A DNA stretch of 64,000 nt. Origin: Gyromitra esculenta (taxonomy: Eukaryota > Ascomycota > Pezizomycetes > Pezizales > Discinaceae). A program made the position numbers and the translations under genes. Position 1 is the first letter of the stretch. The number at the start of each line of letters is the position of its first letter. The stretch lies in assembly GCA_038503075.1 (NCBI GenBank), contig JBCAML010000005.1, positions 2,108,001-2,172,000 on the forward strand, written 5' to 3'. Shown here piece by piece: positions 1-10,115 of the stretch. The notes under the pieces are model-generated. The model did no database searches and was not told the DNA's origin. It saw only the letters and a list, made by a program, of their open reading frames with translations.

Positions 1-347
1 GATCGGTAGATTGATTATATTAGCGTTTGATAGTTTAATACTATTTAATTTATGTTAAATGATGGAGGGGTTGATAGGTATTATACCAGAACTCTGTTTT
101 GTTTAATATATTTGTCACTTTTATTTGCGGTGTTCCAATGATGCGAGATATGTGTTTCAGTGTGCCTGATGGCTGTGAAATTGTCTGCTTGCGAAGAGGT
201 ATTCATAAAATCGGCGCTATTGCTAAATATCGAGTGATAATATATGAAATATATTCCTATGATAACATAACAACTATACAGAAAAAACGCTAAATAAAAC
301 CCTCTTACCCTCCATAAACACCAGACTCCTCATTTATTAAATATCTT
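1..347. other. Left edge, no gene seen
   Basis: AT-rich DNA downstream of the transporter gene. The short open frame at 99-293 has no recognisable domain and no good start context. One copy of the recurring octamer CGAGTGAT lies at 231-238. Confidence 0.6.
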
Positions 348-2068
348 CTATACGGACGGCGTCAATGAGTCCAGCCTTGTGGCAGCCGCTTTATCAATCT
401 CAATCCTCCTATTTACACCCCGCACCCCGTTCCCAAGCATGAACGCAAGCGGACACACCGCAGCCGCGATAACAGCTTCAAATATCAACGACCTAAGCCC
501 CGTGTCAGCGTAAAAAGGAAAAGAAACTCTCACTCCTCACGAATACGGGAATACCCACCGCCTCATCTTCCCACCATCGTCAACATCCTTCATAGCATCC
601 ATAACCAACAGAAACACCGCCCCAACCAGTTGCCCACCACACCACAAGATTGCGCTCGTGATCTCCGGCGGACACGGATGCGTCACCTCGACCACCCACT
701 CCAGCACCAGCGGAAGCAAACTGAAACTTGAAGCCCCCAGAAACACCGAGACTATGATTGGCGGGATCACGTTTCCGCCTGTGTCTACAGCGAATATGAG
801 CGCGATATAGCAGACGGCGATGATGGGGACTTGGAGCTTTATTGCTAGCAGGAAAGTGTGCGTGCGGTCTATTATGGGCGATATGATGGCGGAGCTGATG
901 AGGCCTGCTACTATTAGGACTGCGCCGGTTATTCCGGCTTCGTCGGCGGTGAAGTCGTAGGGGAGCATTATCTGTTTATTAGTTAGATGGGGGTGTTTAG
1001 AGAGGGGAGGGGGGAATTACTTGGTTTAGGAGGGAGGACATTGCGTTGAAGAAGCCCAGGTATACAGAGAACTGTAATCCCACTCACTTCCTATTAATAA
1101 TCTTCGTCTCCGATATATGTGGGATATGTAGTGGTACTTACGAGGGTTAGCACGATGATAAAATCTCTGTTTGTGAACAGCTCCCCCACCGCGACCGAGA
1201 ACCGCAATTTCTCAGTTGTGGCACTCGCGCACGGCGGACTCGGCGGCTTCGCTTGCACGAACCACCACGGCAGACACGCAACCGTTGCAATAACCGCAAC
1301 CCACAGCACCATCTCCGGTAGCTTATCGGGGGATGTCGCGATCATGGGGTTTATCAATTGTCCCAGCGCAGCCCCCACGGGATTCGATAAGCTCGCGAGA
1401 GCAGTGGCGGAAATGCGACCGCGCGAGGTGAACCAGAGGTCGCTGTAGTACGAGGGTGCGCTCAACACGAACGGCTGCGCGCACCCAATTAGGATCTGGC
1501 CAAACATTACTACGCCGAAGCTCTGCGATTTGGTCCCGGCATAGCGAATCCAGTTCCCGGAGAGAGCGAGGAGGGAGGCGGTGAGGATTGCGCGCTTGAC
1601 CCCTTGGTGGGAGAGGGTGTATACTACTGCGCTGGCGGAGTGTTAGCTACCTGCTAATACCAGGACAGGGGGAGGGGGACAGGGGGAGAACTAACGGACT
1701 GACTACTACATAGGCAAAGAATATAACCGTCGACAACCAATTCACCGGCGTCTGAGTCGCGAGCCTAAACCAGAGTTGTGTGCTATCGCTCACAGGCGCG
1801 AATGTAAGCCACTACTGCCTCTCTCCTATATCAGCGCCTGGCCAGTGCAAATTGGACAAACGGTAAAACTTACACCCCAGGATATCACGATATTCTGTAG
1901 CATCAACATCGCTAGCCCAAACCATCTTCGCTTGTATACGCGATACACCACTTCCGCCGTATCCCCACGTGCAGTTTCTAGAATCTCGCTGCCTGGTCCG
2001 CCCATCCTCTCCCAGCCGGTCACGTCGTCGTGGTATCGGAGTTCGAGTTCTGGGGACTGTTCCCGCAT
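348..2068 (-). CDS. MFS transporter, FLVCR-like
   Basis: Predicted 12-TM major facilitator protein of 472 aa, most like the FLVCR/DIRC2 group. Family members move haem, choline or other small organic molecules across membranes; the substrate here is unknown. Inferred exons, 5' to 3' on the minus strand: 2068-1874, 1811-1700, 1626-1142, 1071-1021, 971-541 and 492-348. Phases close exactly. The donors are mostly GTAAGT, GTAATT or GTGAGG, and the last intron has a GCTGAC branch point. The exon 2 donor (GTCCGT) is unusual and is the least certain border. The start at 2068 (MREQSPELEL) gives a hydrophilic N-terminal tail before TM1 (RRWFGLAMLMLQNIVISWG). The segment QPFVLSAPSYYSDLWF at the start of TM5 is the family-typical stretch. 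A gene for a transporter of unknown substrate with no functionally linked neighbour. Confidence 0.8.
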
Positions 2069-2369
2069 TGCTGAGTGAGGGTGACGTCGTATATATATAC
2101 ACACAGGAAATGCGGGGGAGCTGCAATAAATTAGGTAGCAGTAGGTAGCAGAGAGAGAATAGCAAGATGAACGTGACAAGCTACCAAGGAGCTGGCTGGA
2201 CGGAGGTGGGTACCTGATTGAGCTACATACTTCCTTTTTTCTGGGCGTTCTGGGCGTTCTAGGAATGGAATGGAGTGCTTGGCTTTTTGCCTTGTGGCAC
2301 ACACTCTACTCTATTTACCTTCGCTCGTTACCGCCCCGGTTAAAAGGATCTGGAAGATCGTTTTTTAAG

Positions 2370-2556
2370 TACAGTCGCATCTCGTTATGCCGGACGCCCA
2401 GAATCCAGTGGATCCCGTACGGGATAGCAAATCCTCCCAAAGAATCCGGGACAGCAAATTTATTTTGCAGTAGAAAAAATGTTTTGTCAGGGCATTTTGT
2501 ACAGGACAGCAAGGGATTTGGCATACTAAGTTCCGGCATAGCGAGGTGCGACTGTA
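2370..2556. mobile_element. Pogo/Tc1-like MITE, 187 bp
   Basis: A 187-bp element bounded by 25-bp terminal inverted repeats beginning TACAGTCGCAYCTCGYTATG. The two arms differ at two positions, both C/T transitions. The terminal TA on each side fits a TA target-site duplication. The interior holds no transposase frame, only AT-rich sequence with a repeated GGGACAGCAA-like motif. Non-autonomous; family assignment rests on the termini only. Confidence 0.75.
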
Positions 2557-4460
2557 TCTAGATTTGGGATTTTTATGGTGTCTAGCTGGGTGAGAGCATA
2601 GCTATTACAGAAAGAATATATCTTTCTTGCGTTCTGAGATTGAGAGAACCACCGCCTACGAGTCCCATCTACTCTCAGTTATTCTACCGTGGGATTTGAG
2701 AATCAAAAGTAAAAGGAGTTTGCCGTTGACGAGGGCGGCTGTTCTTGCACTAAGCTGCATGTGACACTCCTGGTGTGCTGTGTTGTTGGAGATGACTACC
2801 GCCCACTTCATCGGGGACATGCATGCGTCCATTCGTCTTTCTTCCTAATATGCATTTTGGGGGGGGGGCTGTTCAATAGGCAACTAGAAGCAAAAAAAGC
2901 AGTCTTTCAAAGCTACTAGGGATGGATGGGTAACTAAACTAGTAGGAGGGAGGCTCTCTAACCAACGATCAGCGACGCTTTCTATCGAGATTACAACAAA
3001 CTCCTAAGTCTTAGTTGTAAGTAGATACACCTAAAAGCAAATCCCTAGAGAGGCTATAGCGAAAACCTCCCTACCTACTTGGATCGCCAAGTAAAGGTTT
3101 TGACCAACACCAACTACGATCTATGCCACTAGATCCTGAAATACATTTTGCACTTGTGGCCCGGTGCGGGGATGTGTTCAGACTTCATAAAGCGTCACTC
3201 GATGCACCCAGAAGTGCGGGGCTATACTTTCGTTGATGTCGGCTTACTTTAGACCTAATGGACGATACTCAGCTCTGAAAATACCATATGAAGCAGCCCA
3301 CGCGAAAACTAAAGCTTTGAGCGAACAAAACTATTATTATTAGAGAATTACGTATCTCTCAAGGAATAGGAAAGGTCTATAAGGATGGTGGAACGCTTTC
3401 CAAAGTAGACAAGATACGGTCCTATAAGCCGAGGTTAACCATACCCCGACATTATGCGGGAGTATATTACTTGCATGGCACACTCTCCTAAAACCCCTAC
3501 AAGAGCCTTGATCGTCCTTTATCTTAGCTGCGCAGATATCACAGAGATAAACTTATTATTCGACTAGAAACGGAAACGCCTGATCCCGCCCCGGCGTGAG
3601 CAAGGGGGGTTTATAGTGGGTAAATGGATTTTCTGGAGTGTGTATCGGTGATCCCCCCGGTCTACGGATCCTTGCTAAACGAGTCTATCTCAACACCCTC
3701 AGTTGAGAAGGGAAGGCTTCGTCAGGGCTGGTGGAACTATAATCTTTATGCTCGAGATAGGCGTTATGAATGCAGACATGGTCGCTGCTGCTGCTGCTTA
3801 TTCATTAGGTACATTCGACCTGGACAGACATGGCTGCTGCTCGTGCTCTTGGTAAAAACTCCAGGAAGGAATTCCTGCTGTCTAAGCTAGAAAGTAATTC
3901 CAAACCTGATACTTAATTTTTTAGTGATACTAAGCTATGTAGGCCCATACCAGCTTAGTTTCTGTTGCGCATGTATCATATGCAGGCCGAGCATGAGACT
4001 AGGGTTTATACCCTCCTGAGTCTGGCGCTAGCGGTAACCTCCATGCCCACTAAAAAATGCCAAGAACGAGTGCTAGACGATGACTCAAATCTAGAAGCAA
4101 CTTCATAGAGCCGTCTAATACTGCATATAGTAATGGTTTTGCCTTAAATTAAAGGTAGATAAGTCAAAGATTATGCCCTACTAACGCTGATAGCGAGAGT
4201 CCTCGTATATACGTGTAACATAGGGTGAACTTGGGGGAACTTGGGCACAGTCTCCCCGACTTTGATGCTGGTGACATACGCGTGATTAGCTTAGATGATG
4301 GGTGCGATACAAGTACATGTGATCAGCATACTGTCAATTAAAAACGCTGAGAACCTCTCAAGCCATATCACTCTCTACCAAAGACCCTCGACGATATATA
4401 TCGTATCCATTATTCCATCAGTAAAACAATCATTACAGATATCATCGAAAGCTTACTGGA
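2557..4460. other. Gene-free stretch upstream of the protease/RNase H-like ORF
   Basis: All six frames are closed by frequent stops. A CTG trinucleotide run near 3784-3800 and a G9 tract near 2862 are the only distinct features. The small frame at 3624-3890 shows no domain. I see no RNA gene. Confidence 0.5.
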
Positions 4461-6113
4461 ATGGCTGAAACAGTTATGACTAGTCTTCCGATTCTTAAGG
4501 AAGGGATTGATACGATTTCGCAAAACACGTTTGAGCTTGGTATGATCTTTGCCAACAAGCCCTTCAGCCTCCTAACACCTGAGCATGGCTTTGCAGCCGA
4601 GCTCCACGTAAGTGCTCCCGAGGAGGGCCCTGGAGGAATTCCAGCAGGGTGCACGAGCGTTAGCAGCGATACCCCCCGATTTCGGCGTATTGAGAAACTG
4701 AAGAAGCTAAAGGAGGAAATTTCCAAACACTCGGTGGTCAAGGCTGTCCGCTGCATTATCGATGAATCGTCAGATTATACGATTGCTTCAAAGTCTGCCG
4801 TTGGGGTTGGATCTGCATTTGAAGGAGATCAGCAAATGGACTGGACAGCAAAGCTAGGGAGCGTCCATATAGCTAGTAGCTTCTTCCTAGGAGCACAGAA
4901 TATGAGCCTAGTCATACATGGACGCCTATACTGTATGGAGGTTTGGGTAGTTGAGGATCTTTTTCCGGGCCATGAAGGTGTGGACATCCAGATAGTGCTA
5001 GGGAAGGATTTCCTCCGTTTAAACCCAGGGCTCGTTTTAGAGCCGGTGTTTCGGGGGGATGCCGCCGATCTTATCCCATGGAACAGTGGATATGAGGGAG
5101 ATGATTTCGAAGTTAACAGCAAAGGTGAGCTGATAGCTTATGTTAGTGGACATGAGGAAACCATTGACTCCGGGGATGGTTCGAAGTCCAATCGGGGGTA
5201 TTTCGGTGTGTTTTTCCGCCCAAACTCGGACTACAATATGTCAATGCAATGTACAACTAAAGAATTACCACTCAATGAAGCGGCCGTGGTGGATGGTGCA
5301 ATGTGTGTGGTGTTTACAGCGCTGATGGGACGGATGGTTACGTTCACATCTATTAGAATTCGTACGGATGCTCGAGCAATCGCCGATATGCTCAATCCTG
5401 ATGGTAAATTATTGGAATACGAAGAGAGAAACTGGAAAACTAAGAAAGGAAAAAAATTGAATCTTCATAAAGCTTTCAAGAACTGGGCTAAAATTGTTCG
5501 GCCCGAACTGGATGAGGCAAGCTGGCCATGGATCAAAAAAGATGTACTGATTTTTGAGAAGGTTGATAAAAAAGTAAAAGGACTCCAGGCTGCTCGTCAT
5601 TTAGCTCAATCCGGTCGAGATTCGTGTCCTTTCTCGACGGGGGATCGAGGTGCCCTAGCTTTCGAAAATAAAAAAGAATGGAAGAACAAACTATTCACTC
5701 ACATACCCAGCGGCCAGATGAATCAAGTTATCAGGATTCGACATTCAAAGGATACTTTTCTTCGAAATCGGAGATCGGCAAGTGATAAGATACCCAATGA
5801 AGAATCCTTCACACCTTTGAAAATCGCAACGATTTCCCTCGCAATGTTTTTCCCCCGAGAAGGTATTATTAGCATTATTCCATTCGCACGCGGATTAGAA
5901 AAAGATAAATCATTCAGCGCTTTGCAAGTCCTGGCAATCTCTGAGCCGGATTTTATCGAAGAGGTTCTCAAGATCGCGAAGCGGAAGGGAGTGGTGAGAG
6001 AGTCTGTTGAGCTTCTATGTGTTGACGATGGAGAATTCCGATTTTCGGAAGAGCCAGACAAGGAGAGTGCTGAGGTGGCAGTTGGTTTGGGATTAAAGAG
6101 CTCTTCCCAATAG
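4461..6113 (+). CDS. Retropepsin-like plus RNase H-like domain protein
   Basis: Intact 550-aa frame. Residues about 95-195 resemble a retroviral-type aspartic protease: CIIDESSDYTIAS in the active-site region, then a beta-rich stretch and IVLGKDFLRLNPG, the usual hydrophobic loop. The catalytic D-S/T-G reads D101-E-S. Residues about 222-385 resemble RNase H: AYVSGH, GYFGVFFRPNS, IRIRTDARAI and ARHLAQSG. Only D303 of the four RNase H acidic positions looks retained; the others read S, A and R by eye alignment. There is no reverse transcriptase, integrase or LTR nearby. Residues 390-550 are unrecognised. An open frame of this length with both active sites altered suggests a domesticated or recently captured retroelement-type gene rather than an active one. 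It could also be a member of an expanded fungal RNase H-like family. First ATG of the frame used. Confidence 0.7.
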   Translation: MAETVMTSLPILKEGIDTISQNTFELGMIFANKPFSLLTPEHGFAAELHVSAPEEGPGGIPAGCTSVSSDTPRFRRIEKLKKLKEEISKHSVVKAVRCIIDESSDYTIASKSAVGVGSAFEGDQQMDWTAKLGSVHIASSFFLGAQNMSLVIHGRLYCMEVWVVEDLFPGHEGVDIQIVLGKDFLRLNPGLVLEPVFRGDAADLIPWNSGYEGDDFEVNSKGELIAYVSGHEETIDSGDGSKSNRGYFGVFFRPNSDYNMSMQCTTKELPLNEAAVVDGAMCVVFTALMGRMVTFTSIRIRTDARAIADMLNPDGKLLEYEERNWKTKKGKKLNLHKAFKNWAKIVRPELDEASWPWIKKDVLIFEKVDKKVKGLQAARHLAQSGRDSCPFSTGDRGALAFENKKEWKNKLFTHIPSGQMNQVIRIRHSKDTFLRNRRSASDKIPNEESFTPLKIATISLAMFFPREGIISIIPFARGLEKDKSFSALQVLAISEPDFIEEVLKIAKRKGVVRESVELLCVDDGEFRFSEEPDKESAEVAVGLGLKSSSQ

Positions 6114-7443
6114 CGGATGTTCAAACCAAAATGTGTATATCGGTATCCGACAGCCAGCTGAAGGCCAAGGTACGCTACATTTCTAAAGGAATGGAAACCG
6201 GTTAGAAATAAATGAGATTGTTCGAATGAGGATATTAAATCGTTCTCTAAATTCCAAATAGATGATTACCAGAAGATTCAGTATTCACATTCGACTGTAA
6301 ATGCCTCAAGTCCTGCATCTTCTACAGGAACGTTAATTCGAGAAATCTGATAACTATTGTAGCAAGACATTCCTGAAATCCTACAAGATTCCGGCCAAAC
6401 CTCGCCCCCCACAACGCAAAAACTCCAATCCCGTAGAGCGAGTTGACTAGATGACTGCACCATGCGTTGCCTGCAGATTAGAGCCGCCTACTGAATGGAT
6501 ACATGTATGCAAAGCATGTGATGGTATGGAAGAGAGCATAGAATGAAGACCCTAGCAACCATTCTGTGGAAATGATGCCAAGATTTCTAGGCCAAATATT
6601 TCGCCGACAAAGAAATTGCCGACAGGAAGCCTATAAATTCCCTCTTTCCTCCCCTCCCCTCTCTTTCTTTTCTCCATACCGGTTTATGTGGGCGGGCGAC
6701 TATCTTAACTCTTGCGATGTGAGCAGTACATTCTGCCTGAATGACCAGAGCGGCCCAGCTGGGAGGTTGACGTCGCCGAGGTTTTAGGGGTGGCTGGTAT
6801 TGGGACTTGGGATTTATCTGCTCCGCTGGTTCTCAGGCTGGCCTTGTCTCCCATCGTATTGTAGGGCGGGTAAAAAAACATTTCTATAAGTTTCCCAAAA
6901 CTGGAGTATGGAATTAAATGGGCGTTGGGTCTCGTGGATCCGGAAAATTGGCATTCGTGCTTTTAATGGTGACCATGCAGGCCTCTTCGGCATACGTGCC
7001 TGAAGTGTTCCGGACATACCTTTTTTTCTTCTCTTTCCTTTTTTTTTGTTTCGCTTTTTATTTCGCTTTCATCTTCTCTTGCTTCTCTTCCTGTCTTTTC
7101 TTGTGCTGTCTCGCTTCTTGTTAACGTTTGTACTTTTTTTTTTTTTGGTTGTCCCTTTCCACCTCATCTCTGCTGAATTCTATCCTGTAGTCAGCTTCTA
7201 AATCGATGTAGTTTAGCTTATCTAATGAATAAACGCACATGCATACTCTACATTTATATTAACTGAATCATACATGTAGGATCAAGTCTTGCCTTGTGCT
7301 TGTCACCACAACACCAAATGCGATCGATAACCTTATGATGCGCAACAACGCTCGACAAACACAAGATTATCAAGTTTTTGGGTTCTTCTGCCTCCAGCAC
7401 CAGGTAAGCAGATGAACAGGTCTACTTCCAGGCTCGCGAGAGT
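6114..7443. other. Gene-free stretch with pyrimidine tracts
   Basis: No supported gene. Poly-T/CT tracts lie at about 6640-6680 and 7018-7145. The 68-codon frame at 6918-7124 is largely a product of the second tract. Confidence 0.5.
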
Positions 7444-8175
7444 ATTAAGAATCTTCTACAGACTTTCTAAAGCTAGGATTAGGGGCTAGTAATAGCTTAA
7501 CAAAACCCAAGCCGTCATCATTTACATATGGTCGAAGGTTCTCGGTAGGAAAACCAATCATGCCGGAGCAGTATTCATAGAGGAGATTTATGCCAAGCTA
7601 TAACAGGCAGCTTCCAGTGCTAGAACAGGCGGTTGTTTGGATATATGGTGTTCCAAAGCCAGAGGTTTTGCTGTGGGATGTCTTTCGGATAAATGGATGT
7701 TCCATCGTGAGGATCTCATGGACAAGGCAGCCCAACGCCCAGATATCCACAGCATCCGTGTAGCTGTTTCCTGCTTGGGGTATTAATAATTCCAGTAACT
7801 CCGGTGCTTGGTAACCCGGGGTTCCGCACTAAGTGCCCAATTTCGTGCCTTGATCGCGTTTTAACAAACCAAAATCGGCAAGTCTGATATGAATTGGCGA
7901 AAGGGAGGCCATAAGGACATTCTGAAAACATATTTAACTTATTATTCAAATTGGAGAGCCCTTGCTACTAATCTCTGGCTTTAGATCGCGGTGACATATA
8001 TGTCTTTCATGGAGTGTTGCAAGCCCATTTAATAACTGTCGAGTGATTTCTACTGCGTTCTTCTCTGACTGCCTTCCTGAGGTCTTCAAATATTGCGCTA
8101 GGCTGCCATACTTAACGCACTCCATAGCGAAGTAGATGAAATTCTGATCGTCGTACCATCCAAGATTCTCATGGG
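7444..8175 (-). pseudogene. Decayed Ser/Thr protein kinase fragment
   Basis: The reverse strand encodes most of a protein kinase C-lobe in one continuous frame. Recognisable parts in order: HENLGWYDDQNFIYFAMECV (hinge region), LATLHERHICHRDLKPE (catalytic loop HRD), NVLM, IRLADFGLLK (DFG motif), CGTPGYQAPE (APE motif), DAVDIWALGCLVHEIL (subdomain IX) and LLLAPNPSFRKSVEDS. It is broken in three ways. An in-frame TAG sits in the activation loop just before CGTPGY at about 7830. Another TAG lies near 7596. The intron after HRDLKPE begins ATTAGT, where GTTAGT would be expected, although its acceptor TTTTCAG is intact. The N-lobe with the glycine loop and VAIK lysine is not found upstream, where a MITE sits instead. 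A pseudogene or remnant of a kinase of unknown class. Confidence 0.75.
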
Positions 8176-8224
8176 CTGGGCTCCTGATATTGGGTTAGGG
8201 TTTGCAGTGTCGGAAATGATCGAA

Positions 8225-8442
8225 TACCGTATTTACTCGGATAATTGGCTAAGTCCGGTATCTCCAGAGTACTTGTAGCCACAAGCAAACTACACGTTGT
8301 GAGCAGATACCTCAGGGGCTGCTGGTCGTTACAGCGTCGTGTCCTGAATTCTGGAAGCACAAAAGCTTTATATATAACTTGCTAGCTGCAGCAAGTACCT
8401 CGGAGATACCGGACTTAGCTAGTTATCCGAGTAAATACGGTA
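8225..8442. mobile_element. TIR element (MITE), 218 bp, long inverted arms
   Basis: Inverted arms of about 51 bp beginning TACCGTATTTACTCGGATAA surround a core of about 115 bp. The arms differ at about five positions, all transitions. TA at both ends fits a Tc1/mariner/pogo-type target duplication. No coding capacity. It lies immediately 5' of the surviving kinase fragment, in the place where the kinase N-lobe would be expected. Confidence 0.78.
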
Positions 8443-10115
8443 CATGTAGTTAATCGATTCCTCGCTTCGCTTAGGTCGGACTACAGCAAGTCGTGCTTTC
8501 CTTTGGTGCTGGGTTAGGGTTTTGTTTAGACCGGAAATCCGTGGGAATGGGTATCGACTGCATGTAGAGAAGAGAGGAGGATGGTTACATTTATCCGAGA
8601 CTGCGGCTGGATGGCGGGTGCTGCAACCACACCATACACTCGCTACACGACGTCAATCCTGGGGCTGGATCTGACGTGATGGAGAGGAACGGGAATATGT
8701 TTTGTGTTTTGGATCCCGGTTTGGTTTGGGAGTTTTGGACTTCTACTTTAGGTACATAAGATTGTTTATTTATTTATTACGGGTGAAATGATTCTGGTTA
8801 TGGGGTTTTACTGAATACTTATTGCGATATTCCGGTTGTACATGGCATTGTAGTTGAAGGTTCTGTTCTAATCTCGCTACTACGTAAGAACTGATGGAAA
8901 AAAAAAAGAACAAATATAAAATGATTAAATCACCGATTAAATCACTCTATTTCTCTCTCGTATGATTCAATTGATCGCAATTGAGACACATGTGGCTCTC
9001 AAACGGGATGAACCCTTGGAGCTCCAGCGATAGCGTACGCTTCTCGAATAAACACAACCCTACATTCTAGGGCTACTCGCAGAAGTAATTGGCCTAACAA
9101 GCGGAGACAAAAAAACAGCATTTATGTGGGGGACAGGCCTTCTCCTCGGCTCCCATGCCGGGTATATCGGCTAGGCACCGTGGCCAAAAAGCGATGTCGT
9201 CAAGTTAGGCTCCAGAGGATCAACGAGTGGATGGACGTTGCATCTATTTATAGACCCAAGAACTCGTGCGACGATGCAACATATTTAATTTCCAGCAAGG
9301 GGGCGACACTTCAGCTGACGAGTCATGTATGTACTTTACACGAGGGGAGTAAGTAGGTACTTGTAATTACCGTACAGTACAGCGAGGAGAGGATTGAAGG
9401 AAGGCGAGATTAATATTAGCAGCATGTTGTGTTGTGTTGTTCTGTTGTGCTGCGCCTCTTTGGGGGACGTGATTGCTGGATGGAGGAGGAGAGGAGCAGA
9501 TGATTCGCCTCTGGATTTTCTATATTCCCTATATTCCATCTATTCTGTAGATGGGGTACTATCGAGTACCAGAGGCATTGTGGATTCTGTGCGCTGCTGA
9601 GGCCCTGTTCATTTCCCTCCGTTTCACCTTCCCGTTTCTCTCCATCCCTCGCTCTCGCCTGCTTTGCATCCAAGATCACTGGGATATCGTCATTTCTATC
9701 TCCCCACCCCCACAGACGGGACTGCAATTCTAGTTCTTCTAGAAGCTTGCCTGTCTAGGTGGTGAGAGTAAGTAGTCATCTTCTCTCCCTCTCCCTCTCC
9801 CTCTCCCCTTCTCTCCCCTCTCCTTCCCCAATGACACTCCATGCACCTGCCCTCCAATCTATCCTATCCATGATCCCCGCCTAACCCCCGCGCCCCACCC
9901 CAGCTGAAGCTGTCTATCCCCGCTCCTCTCCCTTCCACTCTCCCTCTCTGCCCTCTCCTCTTCTTTACTCCTTCTCAGCTCTGGAGCTGACCTCTGCTCT
10001 CTCGGTAAGTAGCTCTTCTTCAACTAGCTAGCTAGTTCAATCTCACCACAAGCTTCCTCCCGTCCCACCGTCCTCTACTCTACCTCACTCCACTCCACTC
10101 CCTCCACTCCACGCC
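8443..10115. other. Intergenic and promoter region of the large Pro-rich gene
   Basis: No gene supported. From about 9780 to 10110 the plus strand is strongly CT-rich (runs of CTCTCCC), a common feature of promoters and 5' UTRs of highly expressed fungal genes. A GTAAGTAGCTC donor-like site at about 10003 followed by CTAG-rich and CACAAG sequence could mark a 5' UTR intron ending near 10051. The start at 10116 follows a CACTCCACGCC leader. Confidence 0.45.

Noticed and set aside
99..293. 64-codon forward frame at the left edge
   Set aside because: No domain, biased composition and no support from context.
3624..3890. 88-codon forward frame with a Cys/Arg cluster
   Set aside because: The cluster comes from a CTG trinucleotide run; no domain or splice partner seen.
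6918..7124. Frame with a hydrophobic Phe/Cys-rich C-terminus resembling membrane segments
   Set aside because: Produced by a long poly-T/CT tract, not by selection for protein.
8193..8521. GGGTTAGGGTTT words at about 8193 and 8509 resembling the telomere repeat TTAGGG
   Set aside because: Only about one and a half units each, not a tandem array; no evidence of an interstitial telomere.
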